In this document: positions 8,474 to 15,948 of the stretch, one piece after another | Layout: every line of letters starts with the position of its first letter | Numbering within the stretch: the first letter of the stretch is position 1 | Assembly (NCBI GenBank): GCA_023434095.1 | Contig: JAEYTJ010000344.1 | Span: 1 to 28,156, forward strand | DNA length: 28,156 nt | Direction: 5' to 3' | Source: Pseudomonadota bacterium | GTDB lineage: Bacteria; Pseudomonadota; Alphaproteobacteria; Rhizobiales; Xanthobacteraceae | Made by a program: the position numbers and the translations under genes | The notes under the pieces: model-generated | Seen by the model: the letters and a program-made list of their open reading frames with translations, nothing else | Databases searched by the model: none | Told to the model about the DNA's origin: nothing

Positions 8474-8650
8474 TCAGAAACAATAAGCCAGCCCGGCCGC
8501 CAGCATCTCGAAGAAAACGACGGCACCGTGGCGCGCCCACAGGCCGATCGCCGCACCGAGGGCCAGGATCGCAGCGATCCCCGCCACCCAGCTCCACAGC
8601 ATGCCCTGCGAAGATGCAGCCTGCGCCATAGGTCCCGCCATCGGTCTCAT
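8474..8650 (-). CDS. Small single-pass membrane protein
   Basis: A 58-codon frame, with in-frame ATGs at 8650, 8641 and 8629; the true start is uncertain. The product has a polar N terminus, one hydrophobic helix (M-L-W-S-W-V-A-G-I-A-A-I-L-A-L-G-A-A), an arginine-histidine break, a second hydrophobic stretch (V-V-F-F-E-M-L-A-A-G-L-A) and the ending YCF. Similar short proteins with a VFFxxLAAGxxxCF ending occur in related bacteria as I remember them, but I cannot name a family. It sits between ghrA-like and sco genes on the same strand and may be co-transcribed with them. No function proposed. Confidence 0.55.
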   Translation of the reverse strand: MRPMAGPMAQAASSQGMLWSWVAGIAAILALGAAIGLWARHGAVVFFEMLAAGLAYCF

Positions 8651-8703
8651 TTTCCGTTGCAGCCTAGCACGAGCACCGCCCGCGTGCCCACATTGCGACC
8701 ACT

Positions 8704-9639
8704 TCAATAGCCGCGTCGAGGGTCTACCTCGTGCAGGGGCGGCAGCCCCTGGCGCACCCGCCTGATGCTCTCCGCCACATCGCGCGCCGCCAGGGCCGGC
8801 ACGGTGATGCTCGCCACATGGGGGGTGATCAGCACATTGTCGAGGGCCCAGAGCGGGTGCCCATGGGGCAGAGGCTCGGTCTCGAACACGTCGAGGGTCG
8901 CCTCCGCGAGATGGCCCGACCGCAGCGCCTCCACGAGGGCAACCTCGTCCATCAGCGCTCCGCGCGACACGTTCACCAGCTTCGCGCCACGCGGCATGAG
9001 CGCCAGCTCGGCAGCGCCGAGCAGGTGATGCGTCTGCGGCGTCAGCGGCACCAGGCACACGAGGATCTCGCTCTCGCGGAGGACATGTTCGAGCCCCTCC
9101 CGACCGGTGAAGGCAGTGACGCCCTGTATGTCCTTCGGGCTGCGTGACCAGCCTGAGACGGTATAGCCCATGGCTGCCAGCGCCCTCGCCGAGGCGGCGC
9201 CGAGCTCGCCGAGGCCAAGCACGCCCACCTTGATCTCGAACAGCGGGCGCGGGTGAACATAGTCCCATTCGCCGCGTCTCTTCGCGCGCTCGAATAGCGG
9301 GATGTCGCGGGCGTAACGGGTAACGGCGAAGACGACATAACTCGCCATCATCGCTTCCATGCCGGGGTCGTTGAGGCGGGCGAACCTCACCGGCAGCAGA
9401 TCGTTGCGCTTCATAAGCGCGTCGACGCCCGCCCCCAGATTGACCACGAGCTGGAGATTGGGAAAACGGGCGAAGAAGCCGGATGGCGGCGTCCAGACCA
9501 GAGCATAGCGAACGTCGGCAGGGTCGCCGATATCAGGGTCGATCCTCACGTCGAGATCGGGGAGCTCGGCGAGAAGCGCCGCCCGCCATGCCTGCGCATC
9601 GTCCACGGCGCTGTAGAAGACCAGGGCTTCCCCGCTCAC
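8704..9639 (-). CDS. ghrA: D-2-hydroxyacid dehydrogenase, glyoxylate/hydroxypyruvate reductase A-like
   Basis: A 311-residue cytoplasmic NAD(P)-dependent reductase that would convert glyoxylate, hydroxypyruvate or a related 2-oxoacid to the 2-hydroxyacid. It has the Rossmann motif GLGELG (142-147) and the catalytic set R226 (in NVSRGALMDE), E255 (in DVFETEPLP) and H274 (in ITPHVAS). Length and the short N-terminal domain fit the GhrA subgroup rather than the longer PGDH type. The exact substrate cannot be told from sequence. The start at 9639 is the only plausible ATG ahead of the similarity. It lies 111 bases downstream of the paoC-like gene, with inverted repeats between, so it is probably a separate transcript. 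Confidence 0.88.
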   Translation of the reverse strand: MSGEALVFYSAVDDAQAWRAALLAELPDLDVRIDPDIGDPADVRYALVWTPPSGFFARFPNLQLVVNLGAGVDALMKRNDLLPVRFARLNDPGMEAMMASYVVFAVTRYARDIPLFERAKRRGEWDYVHPRPLFEIKVGVLGLGELGAASARALAAMGYTVSGWSRSPKDIQGVTAFTGREGLEHVLRESEILVCLVPLTPQTHHLLGAAELALMPRGAKLVNVSRGALMDEVALVEALRSGHLAEATLDVFETEPLPHGHPLWALDNVLITPHVASITVPALAARDVAESIRRVRQGLPPLHEVDPRRGY

Positions 9640-9679
9640 GCATATTCTCCCGATTCAAGCCCGCCGACTCACCGGCGCG

Positions 9680-9694
9680 CCCGATCCTATCGGG
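9680..9694 (-). terminator. Hairpin between the paoC-like and ghrA-like genes
   Basis: A perfect 6-bp stem, CCCGAT with ATCGGG, closes a 3-base loop in the gap between two minus-strand genes. No T run follows. It may be a weak terminator for the paoABC transcript or an element ahead of ghrA. Confidence 0.3.
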
Positions 9695-9741
9695 TCGGGC
9701 CTGCGCAGAACCAGCGGCGCCACCGGAATGGAGCGGCGCAA

Positions 9742-9755
9742 CCTGAATATTCAGG
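9742..9755. repeat. Perfect 14-bp palindrome at the paoC stop codon
   Basis: CCTGAATATTCAGG reads the same on both strands and includes the TGA stop codon of the paoC-like gene (9751-9753). It is AT-richer at its centre than its surroundings. It could be a protein-binding site or the tip of a 3' RNA structure. No function shown. Confidence 0.4.
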
Positions 9756-11961
9756 CCACATCGGGAAGGCGATCGAGGTGCTTGTCGAGCGTGATGGGAT
9801 AATCGCGCACCCGCACGCCGGTGGCGTTGTAGATGGCATTCGCCACCGCCGCCGCGACCCCGCATATACCGAGCTCGCCGATGCCTTTCGCCTTCATCGG
9901 CGAGGAAATCGGGTCGGTCTCGTCGAGGAAGATCACCTCCTGATGGGGTATGTCGGCGTGCACCGGCACCTCATAGCCGGCAAGGTCGTGGTTGACGAAG
10001 AAGCCGCGACGCGTATCGACCGCAAGTTCCTCCATCAGCGCCGCGCCGGCCCCCATGGTCATGGCCCCGATCACCTGACTGCGCGCGGATTTCGGGTTGA
10101 GGATGCGCCCGGCTGCGCAGACGGCGAGCATCCGGCGGATGCGCGCCTCGCCTGTCGCACCGTCCACCGCCACTTCGACGAAATGGGCACCGAAGGTGGA
10201 CTGCTGGTAGGTCTGGTCGAGGTCGCCATATTCGATCGCGTCCTCGGCGACGAGTTCGCCTTCCGCGGCCGCCGTGCTGAGTTTGAGGACCCGGTTGCCC
10301 GCGCGTACCTCGCCATCCATGAAGTCGGTCTCGGCGGCGTTGAAGCCGAGGCGCCGCGCCACCTCCTCGCGCAGCTTTACGCAGGCGGCATAGACGCCAG
10401 AGGTGGCGTTATTGGCGCCGAACTGCCCGCCTGACCCCGCCGATACCGGGAAGTCCGAATCCCCCAGCTTCACCGTCACCGCCTCGACCGGCACCCCCAT
10501 CATCTCCGCCGCCGTCTGGGCGATGATGGTATAGCTGCCTGTACCGATGTCGGTCATGTCGGTCTCAACGATCAGTCGGCCATCCGCCGCCAGACGCACG
10601 CGGGCCGCGGATTTCGTCAGCAGATTGTTGCGAAAGGCCGCCGCCATGCCGCGCCCGACCAGCCACCGTCCCTCCCTTTCCTGCCCCGGCCGCGCCTTGC
10701 GGGCGCTCCAGCCGAAACGTTCCGCGCCGACGCGCAGGCATTCGGCGAAGGGGCGGGCGGAAAAGGGGCGGCTCGGCTTCTCCGGATCGACCTGCGTGTC
10801 GTTGCGGATTCGGAAGGCCACCGGGTCCATTCCCAGCTTTTCGGCCATCTCGTCCATGGCGATTTCGAGGGCCATCATGCCGGGAGCTTCGCCCGGTGCA
10901 CGCATGGCATTGCCCTCAGGCAGGTCGAGCACGGCAAGGCGCATCGCCGTCATGCGATTGGCGCCGGCATAGAGCAGGCGCGTCTGACCCACCGCCGTTT
11001 CCGGTCCGCCGCCTTCGAGGTCTCCGGACCAGCTTTCGTGAGCAATGGCGGTTATCGTCCCGTCGCGCTCGGCACCGATGCGGATGCGCTGGAGCGTCGC
11101 CGGACGGTGTGTGGTGTTGTTGGCGATCAGCGAACGCTGGAGAGCCACCTTGACCGGCCGCCCGGCCGCGCGTGCGCCCAGCGCCGCCAGCACCACATCC
11201 GCCCGCAGGAAAAGCTTCGCGCCGAAGCCACCGCCGACAAACGGCGAAACCACGCGCACCCTGTCCCGCTCGATGCGCAACGTCTTGGCTAGGTCCCCCT
11301 GCGACCAGGCAATCATCTGGTTAGAGGTCCATACGGTGAGATCATCGCCATCCCAGCGCGCGAGCGTCGCGTGCGGCTCCATCATCGCGTGGGACTGGTC
11401 AGGCGTGGTGTAGGTTTCGTCCAGCGTGACCGGAGAAACCCCGAAAGCCGCGGTGAAATCACCAACATGGGTATCGATCGGGCCGGTCAGGTCGTTGGCT
11501 TCGGGCGGGAAGGCGGAGCCTTTGGCCGCGTGCAGATCGAAGCTTCCGGATTCGGCCGCGTATTCGACCCGCACCAAGGACGCGGCGGCGCGGGCCTGCT
11601 CGAAGCTGTCGGCGACGACCAGTGCCACCGCCTGGTGGTAGTGCTCGATGACGGGACCGCCGAGGAGATGTGCGGTGTTGTAATCGCCCTTTTCCAACGG
11701 ACCGGCATTCGCCGCCGTCACAATAGCGAGCACGCCGGGCACACGCTCGGCGGCAGAAAGGTCCATGCGCAGGATACGCCCCTTGGCGATGGTGGCGCCG
11801 ATCACATGGCCATAGGCCGGATCCGGCACGACATCGTGACGCTCATAGGCATAGGGCGCGGTGCCGGTGGCCTTGAGGGGCCCGTCGATGCGGTCGATGG
11901 GCTGCCCGACGACCTTCATCCGGTCGATCGGATTCGTGGTTTCAGGCTTTTCGAACTTCAT
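9751..11961 (-). CDS. paoC: Aldehyde oxidoreductase, molybdenum-binding large subunit (PaoC-like)
   Basis: A 736-residue xanthine-oxidase-family catalytic subunit, very close in length to E. coli PaoC. It carries the molybdenum-cofactor domains, including the GGGFGAK stretch and the C-terminal GIGELGICG motif whose glutamate (E696) is the expected catalytic base. With the two upstream genes it forms the complete molybdenum/flavin/iron-sulfur enzyme. In the E. coli enzyme (PaoABC) this oxidises aldehydes, mainly aromatic ones, to acids in the periplasm. The large subunit has no signal peptide, which fits export together with the Tat-bearing small subunit. Gene order and spacing (3 bases after the FAD subunit) show one operon. 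No paoD-type maturation gene is in view. Substrate here is inferred, not shown. Confidence 0.9.
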   Translation of the reverse strand: MKFEKPETTNPIDRMKVVGQPIDRIDGPLKATGTAPYAYERHDVVPDPAYGHVIGATIAKGRILRMDLSAAERVPGVLAIVTAANAGPLEKGDYNTAHLLGGPVIEHYHQAVALVVADSFEQARAAASLVRVEYAAESGSFDLHAAKGSAFPPEANDLTGPIDTHVGDFTAAFGVSPVTLDETYTTPDQSHAMMEPHATLARWDGDDLTVWTSNQMIAWSQGDLAKTLRIERDRVRVVSPFVGGGFGAKLFLRADVVLAALGARAAGRPVKVALQRSLIANNTTHRPATLQRIRIGAERDGTITAIAHESWSGDLEGGGPETAVGQTRLLYAGANRMTAMRLAVLDLPEGNAMRAPGEAPGMMALEIAMDEMAEKLGMDPVAFRIRNDTQVDPEKPSRPFSARPFAECLRVGAERFGWSARKARPGQEREGRWLVGRGMAAAFRNNLLTKSAARVRLAADGRLIVETDMTDIGTGSYTIIAQTAAEMMGVPVEAVTVKLGDSDFPVSAGSGGQFGANNATSGVYAACVKLREEVARRLGFNAAETDFMDGEVRAGNRVLKLSTAAAEGELVAEDAIEYGDLDQTYQQSTFGAHFVEVAVDGATGEARIRRMLAVCAAGRILNPKSARSQVIGAMTMGAGAALMEELAVDTRRGFFVNHDLAGYEVPVHADIPHQEVIFLDETDPISSPMKAKGIGELGICGVAAAVANAIYNATGVRVRDYPITLDKHLDRLPDVA

Positions 11962-11964
11962 GGC

Positions 11965-12915
11965 TCAGCCCCTTGCCTCGACGAGGATCGCTTCCAGCGT
12001 CCGCTCCACCAGCGTGATCTTGAAGGCGTTGTCGCGGGTCGGCCGGGCGCCGGCCAGCAGCCGCGAGGCCACTGCGCGAGCGCCGCGCGGCATCTCGCTC
12101 TCGGCGGCCTCCACGCGCCATGGCTTGTGGGCTACGCCTCCAACGGCCACGCGGCCCGTCCCGTCCGGCAGCACCACTGCGCCAACGGAGACGAGCGCGA
12201 AGGCATAGGACGCGCGATCCCGAACCTTGCGATAGATGTGGCGGCCTCCCAGCGGCCTCGGCAGAACCACCGCCGTGATCAATTCGCCCGTCTCCAGCAC
12301 CGTCTCGATATGCGGCGTGTCGCCTGGAAGCCTGTGAAACTCCGCGATCGGAATCGACCTGCGGCCGCCGTCGGGCTTCACCGTTTCCACCGCCGCATCG
12401 AGCGCGCGCAGCGCTACCGCCATGTCGCTCGGATGGGTGGCGATGCAGGCTTCGCTGGTGCCGATCACGCCGAGCTGCCGCGTCACGCCGCCGATAGCCG
12501 CACAGCCGCTGCCTGGCACCCGCTTGTTGCAGGGCTGAGCGGTATCGTAGAAATAGGGACATCGCGTGCGCTGGAGCAGGTTGCCCGCCGTCGTCGCCTT
12601 GTTGCGCAGCTGGCCGGAGGCTCCCGCCAGCAGCGCGCGGGCAAGGAGAGCGTAGTCGCGACGCACCCGCATGTCTGCGGCAAGATCGGTGTTGCTCACC
12701 AGCGCGCCGATGCGCAGGCCGCCTTCCTCGGTCTCTTCGACGGTATCGAGCGACAGGCCGTTCACATCGATCAGATGGGTCGGCGTCTCGATTTCAAGCT
12801 TCATCAGATCGAGCAGGTTGGTGCCGCCGGCGATGAACCTTGCCCCCGGCCGGCCGGCGGCGGCATGCGCAGCCTCGGCGGGCGAGCCGGCGCGCTCATA
12901 AGTGAAAGGCTTCAT
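11965..12915 (-). CDS. paoB: Aldehyde oxidoreductase, FAD subunit (PaoB-like) with extra iron-sulfur cluster motif
   Basis: A 316-residue FAD-binding subunit of the xanthine oxidase family. The FAD loop ARFIAGGTNLLDLMK (25-39) is present. A cysteine-rich insert, C119-x9-C129-x8-C138 with C157 nearby, matches the extra [4Fe-4S] site that distinguishes PaoB/YagS-type subunits from ordinary xanthine dehydrogenase FAD subunits. It passes electrons from the molybdenum subunit by way of the [2Fe-2S] clusters to FAD. The ATG at 12915 overlaps the stop of the upstream gene (ATGA), which suggests translational coupling. A longer upstream frame would overlap that gene and is rejected. Confidence 0.9.
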   Translation of the reverse strand: MKPFTYERAGSPAEAAHAAAGRPGARFIAGGTNLLDLMKLEIETPTHLIDVNGLSLDTVEETEEGGLRIGALVSNTDLAADMRVRRDYALLARALLAGASGQLRNKATTAGNLLQRTRCPYFYDTAQPCNKRVPGSGCAAIGGVTRQLGVIGTSEACIATHPSDMAVALRALDAAVETVKPDGGRRSIPIAEFHRLPGDTPHIETVLETGELITAVVLPRPLGGRHIYRKVRDRASYAFALVSVGAVVLPDGTGRVAVGGVAHKPWRVEAAESEMPRGARAVASRLLAGARPTRDNAFKITLVERTLEAILVEARG

Positions 12916-13574
12916 GCGCGCCTCCCCGCCACTTCGGTGATGGCGTCGATAATGTTGGAATAGGCACCGCAGCGGCAGATATTGCCGCTCATCCGTTCGC
13001 GTAGCTCGTCCGCCGAAAGCACGGGATGGGCCGTGAGATCTTCGGTCACATGGCTGGGAATGCCGGCGTCGATCTCGGAGAGCACCGCAAGCGACGAGCA
13101 GATCTGCCCGGGGGTGCAATAGCCGCATTGATAGCCGTCATGCCTCACGAACGCTTCCTGCATCGGGTGCAGGTCGCCCTCCCGGCCCAGCCCTTCGATG
13201 GTGGTGACCTCGTCCCCTTCGTGCATGACCGCGAGGGTGAGACAGGCATTGATGCGCACGCCGTTCACCGTCACCGTGCAGGCGCCGCACTGGCCGTGGT
13301 CGCATCCCTTCTTGGAGCCGGTGAGGTGAAGATGTTCGCGCAGCGCATCGAGCAACGTCGTGCGGGTGTCGAGTTCCAGACTGCTAGCAACGCCGTTGAC
13401 CGTAAAGCGGACGTCCATCCGTGTCGGGGGTGGCAAGAGTTGCGCGGGCGCAGCCGGAGGCGCCGCGCCTTCAGCCCGGGGAGCCGAACCGGCCGAGCCG
13501 GCGACGGTTACAGTGGCTGCCCCCGCGACAATCAGGTCGCGCCGTGACAGCCCGGTTTCAGGAGTTCGCTGCAT
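12912..13574 (-). CDS. paoA: Aldehyde oxidoreductase, Tat-exported [2Fe-2S] subunit (PaoA-like)
   Basis: A 220-residue subunit with a twin-arginine signal (SRRDLIVAG at 10-18, hydrophobic stretch after it), so the folded complex is probably carried to the periplasm by Tat. The plant-ferredoxin cluster is held by C91, C96, C99 and C111; the second [2Fe-2S] cluster by C150, C153, C200 and C202. This is the layout of E. coli PaoA/YagT. The start at 13574 is chosen because it puts the twin-arginine motif near the N terminus; an ATG at 13607 would add 11 residues and cannot be excluded. It is first of the three-gene operon, and the promoter should lie between here and the tRNA gene. Confidence 0.9.
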   Translation of the reverse strand: MQRTPETGLSRRDLIVAGAATVTVAGSAGSAPRAEGAAPPAAPAQLLPPPTRMDVRFTVNGVASSLELDTRTTLLDALREHLHLTGSKKGCDHGQCGACTVTVNGVRINACLTLAVMHEGDEVTTIEGLGREGDLHPMQEAFVRHDGYQCGYCTPGQICSSLAVLSEIDAGIPSHVTEDLTAHPVLSADELRERMSGNICRCGAYSNIIDAITEVAGRRA

Positions 13575-13866
13575 GGAAAATCCAATGTTCGCGGGCAACG
13601 CCGCCATGTCCCTCGCCGGACGGAGCCCGGCACGCCTTCGGCGCGAGCACGCCGGGTGATCACTGAGGGAATGCCGGTCGAACGCGCACGGTTCCCGCGC
13701 GCCGCGAGCGGACCGGGGCGGCAAGGCGGGGAAGAGAGCTATGCCCCTGACGTCTCAACGCAAAAACGAGGATGCAACAGCTTCACGATCTCTTGCGCCA
13801 TCGCTCACGCCACGCCCGTCGAGGCACAGGGGCGTTACGCGGACATGCTGTTCGGCAAAGAGGCGC

Positions 13867-13940
13867 TGGAGCGGGCGAAGGGAATCGAACCCTCGTATGC
13901 AGCTTGGGAAGCTGCCGTTCTACCATTGAACTACGCCCGC
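13867..13940 (-). tRNA. tRNA-Gly, anticodon CCC
   Basis: The minus strand folds as a full cloverleaf: a 7-bp acceptor stem GCGGGCG/CGCCCGC, a D-arm with AGTTCAATGGTAGA, an anticodon stem GCAGC/GCTGC with loop TTCCCAA (anticodon CCC, reading GGG), a T-arm with GGTTCGATTCCC, and an encoded CCA tail (13869-13867). 74 bases including CCA. An open frame on the opposite strand through this gene is an artefact. Confidence 0.95.
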
Positions 13941-14296
13941 TCGGGCAGGCGGCACCTTTAGGGCGAGATGGCAGCGCTTCAAGGGGGTTTCAGCCCACGT
14001 TCACAACACCTGTCGGAGCGGGGCAAAACGCCTGTCCTCCTCCGCCAGGTCGTGGGGGACGGATAGTCCTGAGCGTTGCCGCCGAACCCCGCCGTCAGCG
14101 CCGCTCCCGGTTCGCAGTCCCCCACCGTCGGATGTCCAGCGCCGCAGCGATCTCGTCGCGCGCTCTACGCGGCCGATCGGCTCGCCGACAAGGTCGACCG
14201 ACCGGGACCGGTGGGATGGGAACCCGGTTTGAACGGGTCCCACTCGTTCCATTACGCCCCGGACGCGCCGCTAGTCGTGCGCGGGGGCGGTCGATT
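13941..14296. other. Intergenic stretch without a convincing gene
   Basis: Apart from the candidate tRNA promoter, I see no coding sequence here. Short open frames on both strands lack a ribosome-binding site, domains or a plausible composition. A hairpin with arms GGGAACCCG (14217-14225 region) and CGGGTCCC, one bulged base, lies about 50 bases past the stop of the RidA-like gene and may end that transcript, but no T run follows. Confidence 0.5.
13955..13982 (-). promoter_or_regulatory. Candidate promoter of the tRNA-Gly gene
   Basis: On the minus strand TTGAAG (13982-13977) and TAAAGG (13960-13955) are separated by 16 bases, and the second box ends 14 bases before the mature tRNA. This fits a sigma-70-type -35/-10 pair with a short leader. 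Found by eye only. Confidence 0.45.
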
Positions 14297-14761
14297 TCAG
14301 TTCGTGCCGGCGAGCGCGCTGCATTCCACTTCGACCGCCGCATTCAGCGGAATTTTGGGAACGATGATCGTGGACCGGGTCGGCGGATCTTTCGGGAACA
14401 CCTCCCGGAACACTTCGTTCATAGCGGGAAAATCATCGATGTTGGCGAGCAGGACGAGGCACTTGACCGCACGGTCCAGCGATGTACCCGCACCTTCCAT
14501 CATCGTCTTCACATGGGCGAAAGCCTGGCGCGCCTCCGGCTTGATGCCGCCCGCGACCAGCTCCGGCTTCCCTTGCACCGTGCCGAGAACGCCGCCGACA
14601 TAGACCATGTCTCCCGCGCGGACGGCTCCGGAATAGGGAAGGCCTTCTAGAGCGGTCGAGGGATAGGCGATCCGCTCGGCGGCGCTGATCGACGACATCA
14701 TGCCGAACCCCATCGCCGCCGCGATGGCCAGCATCCCGATAGCCTTGGTCGATTTCTTCAC
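14297..14761 (-). CDS. RidA-family enamine/imine deaminase with signal peptide
   Basis: A 154-residue protein. Residues 1-28 form a Sec signal peptide (MKK basic start, long A/M/G core, S-I-S-A-A cleavage region). The remainder is a complete RidA (YjgF/YER057c/UK114) domain with the active-site arginine R129 (in PPTRSTI) and E144 near the end. RidA proteins hydrolyse reactive imine or enamine intermediates to keto acids and ammonia, normally in the cytoplasm; here the signal suggests a periplasmic place of action. The start is GTG at 14761, five bases after a strong AGGAGG. It lies 45 bases downstream of the LodB-like gene and so is third in the lodAB operon, where its partner oxidase would make imine products. 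Confidence 0.88.
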   Translation of the reverse strand: MKKSTKAIGMLAIAAAMGFGMMSSISAAERIAYPSTALEGLPYSGAVRAGDMVYVGGVLGTVQGKPELVAGGIKPEARQAFAHVKTMMEGAGTSLDRAVKCLVLLANIDDFPAMNEVFREVFPKDPPTRSTIIVPKIPLNAAVEVECSALAGTN

Positions 14762-14806
14762 GTCATCCTCCTCTTTCTTCTCAAGGGTATCCTGCAGCAG
14801 ACCCCG

Positions 14807-15934
14807 TCAATATCCTGACGCGAGCCGATGAAGAGCTCCCTGGCGGCGTCGCCAGAATTCATGGTCACGAAAGCGGGTCTCCCGTGAATAGATGGCCTCG
14901 CGCTCGCGGCGGAAATGCTCCCTGCCGGCGTGCACCTGCGCCGCATAGTTCGCGGGCGCCGAAACATCTCCCGCAATGACGCGGGCCGCAGCCTCTCCGG
15001 CCCGCATGCCCGTCCACAGCGCCGTGGTCATCCCATGCGCCGAGAGGGGATCGAAGGAGGCTGCGGCATCGCCGACCGCGAGCCAGTCCTCGCCCGCCGC
15101 ATTGTCGAGCCACGCCGTACCGGCCGTCGCGAGCTGCGCCGGCTCGGACAGCGCGTAGCCAGCGGTGTCGATCCAGCGCGAAATGTACCTCGTTCGCTCC
15201 ACCGATTGCCGCCAAACGAGTCCATCGCTCCCGATGCGGCGGGGCATAAGATCAGGGTCCGAGTAGAAATTCAGGACCAGCCGGCGGTCCGCGAGCAAGC
15301 TGGCGTACCACCAGCCCTCTTCCACCGCCTCGACGAGGGTCGCCGGCGTCGGATCGACGTCATCGGCAACCGGGCGCAGAACGCCATACGCGGCGATCAG
15401 ACGGTCGAGGCGATGTTGGGCGCTGAGCTGCCGCCCGATCCTTGCCCGCCTGCCTGTAGCGTCGATCAGGACGCGCGTGCCGATGCGCTCTCCAGTGCCG
15501 ATGTCCAGCGCCCAGCCGGCTGCGCTCCGCTCGAAGTCCTGAAGCTCTCCGTCGATTACCTGGACGCCCGGCCGGCGGCGCACAGCCGCGTGGAGGCCCG
15601 CCTCAAACCGCCCGCGGTCGAGGACATGGCCCAATCCGCCCGGTTGCGCGGCGGCGTGGCGTTCGAGCAACGCACCGCTTCCCCAGGAGGTGAAACTCAC
15701 CTGCGCCTGCCGATGGGCGGGATCGGCAAGAAGCGCGTCCACACCGAGTTTCGCCAACAGGGCCACGGCAGCCGCGGCCAGGCTTTCTCCCGGCTTGTCC
15801 GACGCGACCGTCCCGGAAGCGATCCAGGCCGCGGGAACGCCTCGCTCCGCCAGAGCGAGGCATGCCGCGCAACCCGCGATTCCACCACCGACAACGGTGA
15901 CGACGGCCTGTCGATCCGCGCCTGATTTCACCAC
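14807..15934 (-). CDS. lodB: LodB-like FAD-dependent oxidoreductase (CTQ oxidase maturation)
   Basis: A 375-residue flavoprotein resembling tryptophan halogenase/geranylgeranyl reductase-type FAD enzymes. It has an N-terminal Rossmann motif (VVGGGIAGCAA at about 14-24), a mid-protein L-I-D-A-T-G-R-R segment, and a C-terminal W-L-A-V-G-D-A-A-A-S-F-D-P motif that closes over the FAD. In LodAB and GoxAB systems this partner is needed in the cytoplasm to form the cysteine tryptophylquinone of the oxidase. The start is probably GTG at 15934 (or the adjacent GTG at 15931), 14 bases after the upstream stop; no ATG fits. A frame open further upstream overlaps the oxidase gene and is rejected. Family assignment rests largely on the neighbouring LodA-like gene. 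Confidence 0.82.
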   Translation of the reverse strand: MVKSGADRQAVVTVVGGGIAGCAACLALAERGVPAAWIASGTVASDKPGESLAAAAVALLAKLGVDALLADPAHRQAQVSFTSWGSGALLERHAAAQPGGLGHVLDRGRFEAGLHAAVRRRPGVQVIDGELQDFERSAAGWALDIGTGERIGTRVLIDATGRRARIGRQLSAQHRLDRLIAAYGVLRPVADDVDPTPATLVEAVEEGWWYASLLADRRLVLNFYSDPDLMPRRIGSDGLVWRQSVERTRYISRWIDTAGYALSEPAQLATAGTAWLDNAAGEDWLAVGDAAASFDPLSAHGMTTALWTGMRAGEAAARVIAGDVSAPANYAAQVHAGREHFRREREAIYSRETRFRDHEFWRRRQGALHRLASGY

Positions 15935-15948
15935 CGCCGGACCCGAGC

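Noticed and set aside
11371..12963. 530-codon plus-strand open frame opposite the pao genes
   Set aside because: It covers the complement of two clear xanthine-oxidase-family subunits and shows no family similarity.
13656..13961. Plus-strand open frame containing a KGIEPSYAAWEAAVLPLNYAR stretch
   Set aside because: This peptide is the translation of the reverse complement of the tRNA-Gly gene, a frequent false protein.
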